NCBI GenBank assembly: GCA_031551755.1
Contig: JAVBNE010000016.1
Coordinates: 1-64,000, forward strand
Reading direction: 5' to 3'
DNA length: 64,000 nucleotides
From: JAVBMU01 sp031551755
GTDB taxonomy: Bacteria > Actinomycetota > Actinomycetes > Actinomycetales > Cellulomonadaceae
How positions within the stretch are numbered: the stretch's first letter is position 1; each line of letters starts with the position of its first letter. Below, one piece after another: positions 62,205 to 64,000 of this stretch. The position numbers and the translations under genes are program-made. Below the pieces are notes generated by a model. That model did not search any database. It saw nothing but the letters and a program-made list of their open reading frames with translations, and was not told the DNA's origin.

Positions 62205-63224
62205 GTGAGCACCCCCCACTCCGAGACCGGCCAGTCCACCGCCGCCACGAGCACCTGGGAGAGGTTGCGTGCGCGGGTCCGGCAATCGCGCTGGATGGGT
62301 CGTACGCACGGGCTGCTGATCGCCAACCTCATCGCCCAGATGGCGATCATCGTCACCGGTGGGGCGGTTCGCCTCACCGCCTCGGGGCTAGGCTGTTCGC
62401 AGTGGCCCGCCTGCCAACCCGGACGCTTCACCCCGCAGTTCCACGAGGCGACGGCCGCCCACGAGTACATCGAGTTCGGCAACCGCACCTTGACCTTCGT
62501 CCTGGTTGTCCTGGCGGTGGCTGTGGCCCTGGTTACCGGCGTCCGCGACGACCGGTCCCCTGCCTACCGATTCCTCGGGCTGACCCCACTGATCGGCGTC
62601 TTCGCTCAGGCAATCATCGGTGGCGTCGTGGTGCTGCTGGAACTCAACCCGGCGTGGGTCGCCCTGCACTATCTGGTCTCGGCCGGCCTCGTCTGGGTAT
62701 CCACCCTATTGCTCTACCGTTCCGGCGAGGGCGACGGCGCACCGTCTCCGACCGCCGACCGCCGAGTCACCCTCATCACATGGGCGTTGGGCACTCTGTT
62801 GGTGCCGATTCTGCTGCTCGGCGCAATCGTCACCGGTTCCGGGCCACATGGCGGCGACGACGAGGTCGCCTACCGATTCAGCTTCGACCCGGTGTTCATC
62901 ACCCGGTTCCACGCCGGCTGCGTCTGGGTCTTCCTCGCGCTGTTGGTCGCCTTGATCTACTTCACGCGGCGCAGCCGGGCGACCGACGAGACCCGCCGCG
63001 CGGCGCTCGTCCTCGTGGTGGTGACCGTCACCCAGGGGCTGATCGGCTACGTCCAGTACTTCACGAGCCTGCCCGCGTTCCTGGTCGGCATGCACATGGC
63101 GGGCTCGGCCCTGCTGACCGCAGCCACAACCTGGTTGGTGCTCACCACCCGGACCCGCTCGGAAGTCGCCGGCGATGCCGTTGCCGGCACCGAGTCCGGC
63201 ACGGTGGCTCAGGGATCACGCTGA
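62205..63224 (+). CDS. ctaA: Haem A synthase
   Basis: A 339-residue membrane protein with eight helices in two similar halves. GGAVRLTASGLGCSQWPACQ carries the Cys-x5-Cys pair of the first loop, and YIEFGNRTLTFVLV and HYLVSAGLVWV lie in helices of the first half. GSGPHGGDDE and FHAGCVWVFLAL mark the second half, and MHMAGSALL is close to the end. CtaA/COX15 oxidises the haem o methyl group to make haem a for cytochrome oxidase; SURF1 in this window acts on the same path. A short cytoplasmic tail ends the protein. Confidence 0.93.
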   Translation: MSTPHSETGQSTAATSTWERLRARVRQSRWMGRTHGLLIANLIAQMAIIVTGGAVRLTASGLGCSQWPACQPGRFTPQFHEATAAHEYIEFGNRTLTFVLVVLAVAVALVTGVRDDRSPAYRFLGLTPLIGVFAQAIIGGVVVLLELNPAWVALHYLVSAGLVWVSTLLLYRSGEGDGAPSPTADRRVTLITWALGTLLVPILLLGAIVTGSGPHGGDDEVAYRFSFDPVFITRFHAGCVWVFLALLVALIYFTRRSRATDETRRAALVLVVVTVTQGLIGYVQYFTSLPAFLVGMHMAGSALLTAATTWLVLTTRTRSEVAGDAVAGTESGTVAQGSR

Positions 63225-63285
63225 ACCGAATGGCGCTCCACGCCCGCGGAACTCGCCCACCGAACCGTTCACTTAGGAGAAGACC

Positions 63286-63711
63286 ATGGCTAGCCTCGTC
63301 GTCCATTTCGAGATTCACGCCAGCGAGCCTCAACGGCTGATCGACTTCTACTCCGAGTTGCTCGGTTGGACGTTCACACGGTTCGGTGAGGCGCCGTACT
63401 GGGTCATCGACACCGGCGACGGTTCCATCCACAACCCCGGTGAACCCGGTCGCGGCATCAACGGCGGCCTGGTGCAACGCCCGCAGGCGCGACCTGAAGT
63501 AGGCGCACCGATCAACGGCGCCAACCTTGTCATCGGCGTCGAAGATATCGACGGGACCTTCGCCAAGGGCCTCGAGCTCGGCGCGGCGCAGGCACTGCCG
63601 CTCGACGACATGCCCGGCATCGGGCGCCTGGGCTACCTCATCGACCCAGACGGAAACGTCTTCGGCATGATCAGCCCGATCATGTCCGACGGCACGAACG
63701 CGATGGGCTAG
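63286..63711 (+). CDS. VOC-family protein
   Basis: A 141-residue vicinal-oxygen-chelate fold protein made of two beta-alpha-beta3 repeats. VVHFEIHASEPQRLIDFYSE is the first-repeat start, LLGWTFTRFGEAPYWVIDT follows, and GYLIDPDGNVFGMIS ends the second. His in the first strand and Glu/Asp in the last can bind metal. Glyoxalase or dioxygenase function cannot be assigned. TAGGAGAAG precedes the ATG. It stands alone after ctaA. Confidence 0.85.
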   Translation: MASLVVHFEIHASEPQRLIDFYSELLGWTFTRFGEAPYWVIDTGDGSIHNPGEPGRGINGGLVQRPQARPEVGAPINGANLVIGVEDIDGTFAKGLELGAAQALPLDDMPGIGRLGYLIDPDGNVFGMISPIMSDGTNAMG

Positions 63712-63745
63712 GCCGCCGAGCGTTGGGAGAGCCTCAGGCGGGGTG

Positions 63746-64000
63746 TCAAGGCGGTGGTGTCAACCCGTGCGCGACCGCGATGTCAACAGCTTCGGCACGG
63801 CTCGACACACCAAGTTTGCGGTAGATGCTCTTCACCTGGGTTTTGACCGTGTTCAGCGAGACCCGCCGCATCCGGGCGATATCGCTGGCCGCGACCTGAC
63901 CGATGAGTAGGGCCAGAACCTCCCTCTCAGTCTCGGTCAATGTCGCGTATGGGTCCCGAGGGAACACCACCGAGGCGCGGTCCCGGAGCGCCACGATGAG
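63746..64000 (-). CDS. LuxR-type regulator, C-terminal part (cut by window edge)
   Basis: The C-terminal ~85 residues of a helix-turn-helix regulator, continuing beyond the window end without a stop. LTETEREVLALLIGQ is the first helix region of the LuxR DNA-binding domain, and SDIARMRRVSLNTVKTQVKS and YRKLGVSSRAEAVDIA are the scaffold and recognition helices. Two-component and MalT-type proteins share this domain; which one it belongs to cannot be told. It converges with the VOC gene. Confidence 0.85.
   Translation of the reverse strand, partial: LIVALRDRASVVFPRDPYATLTETEREVLALLIGQVAASDIARMRRVSLNTVKTQVKSIYRKLGVSSRAEAVDIAVAHGLTPPP

Overview
This is a high-GC actinobacterial chromosome segment, most like Micrococcales or Propionibacteriales; the genus cannot be told from the sequence alone. 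The evidence is actinobacterial gene families and gene orders: DUF3000 next to a ribonuclease D/HRDC gene, DUF3099, a divergent zapE/ribD-like pair, a divergent glgA/glgC pair, fabG-fabI (inhA-like), and sufR-sufBDCSU-sufT beside an ABC exporter and ctaA. Many starts also have a TANNNT box 6-7 bases before an ATG or GTG, the usual sign of leaderless actinobacterial transcripts. No rRNA, tRNA, CRISPR array or replication origin was seen.

Layout. 1-5 kb: two WXG100-like small proteins, an aminoglycoside/hydroxyurea phosphotransferase homologue, and pntA-pntB. 5-9 kb: glycogen debranching enzyme (glgX) and a PPK2 polyphosphate kinase. 9-16 kb: a leftward surface-fibre locus with a beta-helix protein, three proteins carrying SipW-type signal peptides, the SipW-like signal peptidase, and a protein with an LAXTG-type sorting signal. 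16-30 kb: zapE, a RibD-like reductase, an ATP-grasp ligase coupled to gnd, DUF3000, ribonuclease D, a FemAB-like protein, fadB, a TrmH methyltransferase, an orphan VapB-like antitoxin, an MFS transporter and an MBL-fold protein. 30-37 kb: a TetR-controlled heterodimeric ABC exporter, an SPFH/NfeD pair and an ABC ATPase. 37-48 kb: glgA/glgC, serB, sixA, fabI, fabG, a DUF3099 fusion, SURF1, an ABC-F protein and a zinc metallopeptidase. 48-53.4 kb: an SNF2 helicase, a LURP-one protein, and a 2.37-kb insertion. 53.4-64 kb: the suf iron-sulfur operon with sufR, a divergent ABC-2 exporter with ctaA, a VOC protein and a LuxR-type fragment.

The two most interesting regions are accessory. First, an insertion of about 2.37 kb lies exactly between two perfect 31-bp direct repeats (50989-51019 and 53357-53387), one of which contains the stop codon of sufT. 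It carries a two-domain TIR-SAVED protein, the type of NAD-cleaving effector activated by cyclic trinucleotides in CBASS immunity, but no cyclase gene, plus a decayed IS630 transposase. Second, the 9-16 kb locus looks like a complete SipW/TasA-like matrix-fibre system, with a perfect 14-bp stem-loop between the presumed major subunit and the signal peptidase gene. A 42-bp perfect palindrome that seems to contain the tetR promoter is a third clear signal.

Most of the rest is metabolic housekeeping: carbon storage (glgX, glgA, glgC), polyphosphate and redox balance (ppk2, pntAB, gnd), lipid metabolism (fabG, fabI, fadB), iron-sulfur and haem supply (suf, ctaA, SURF1) and envelope maintenance (FemAB, ATP-grasp ligase, SPFH/NfeD).
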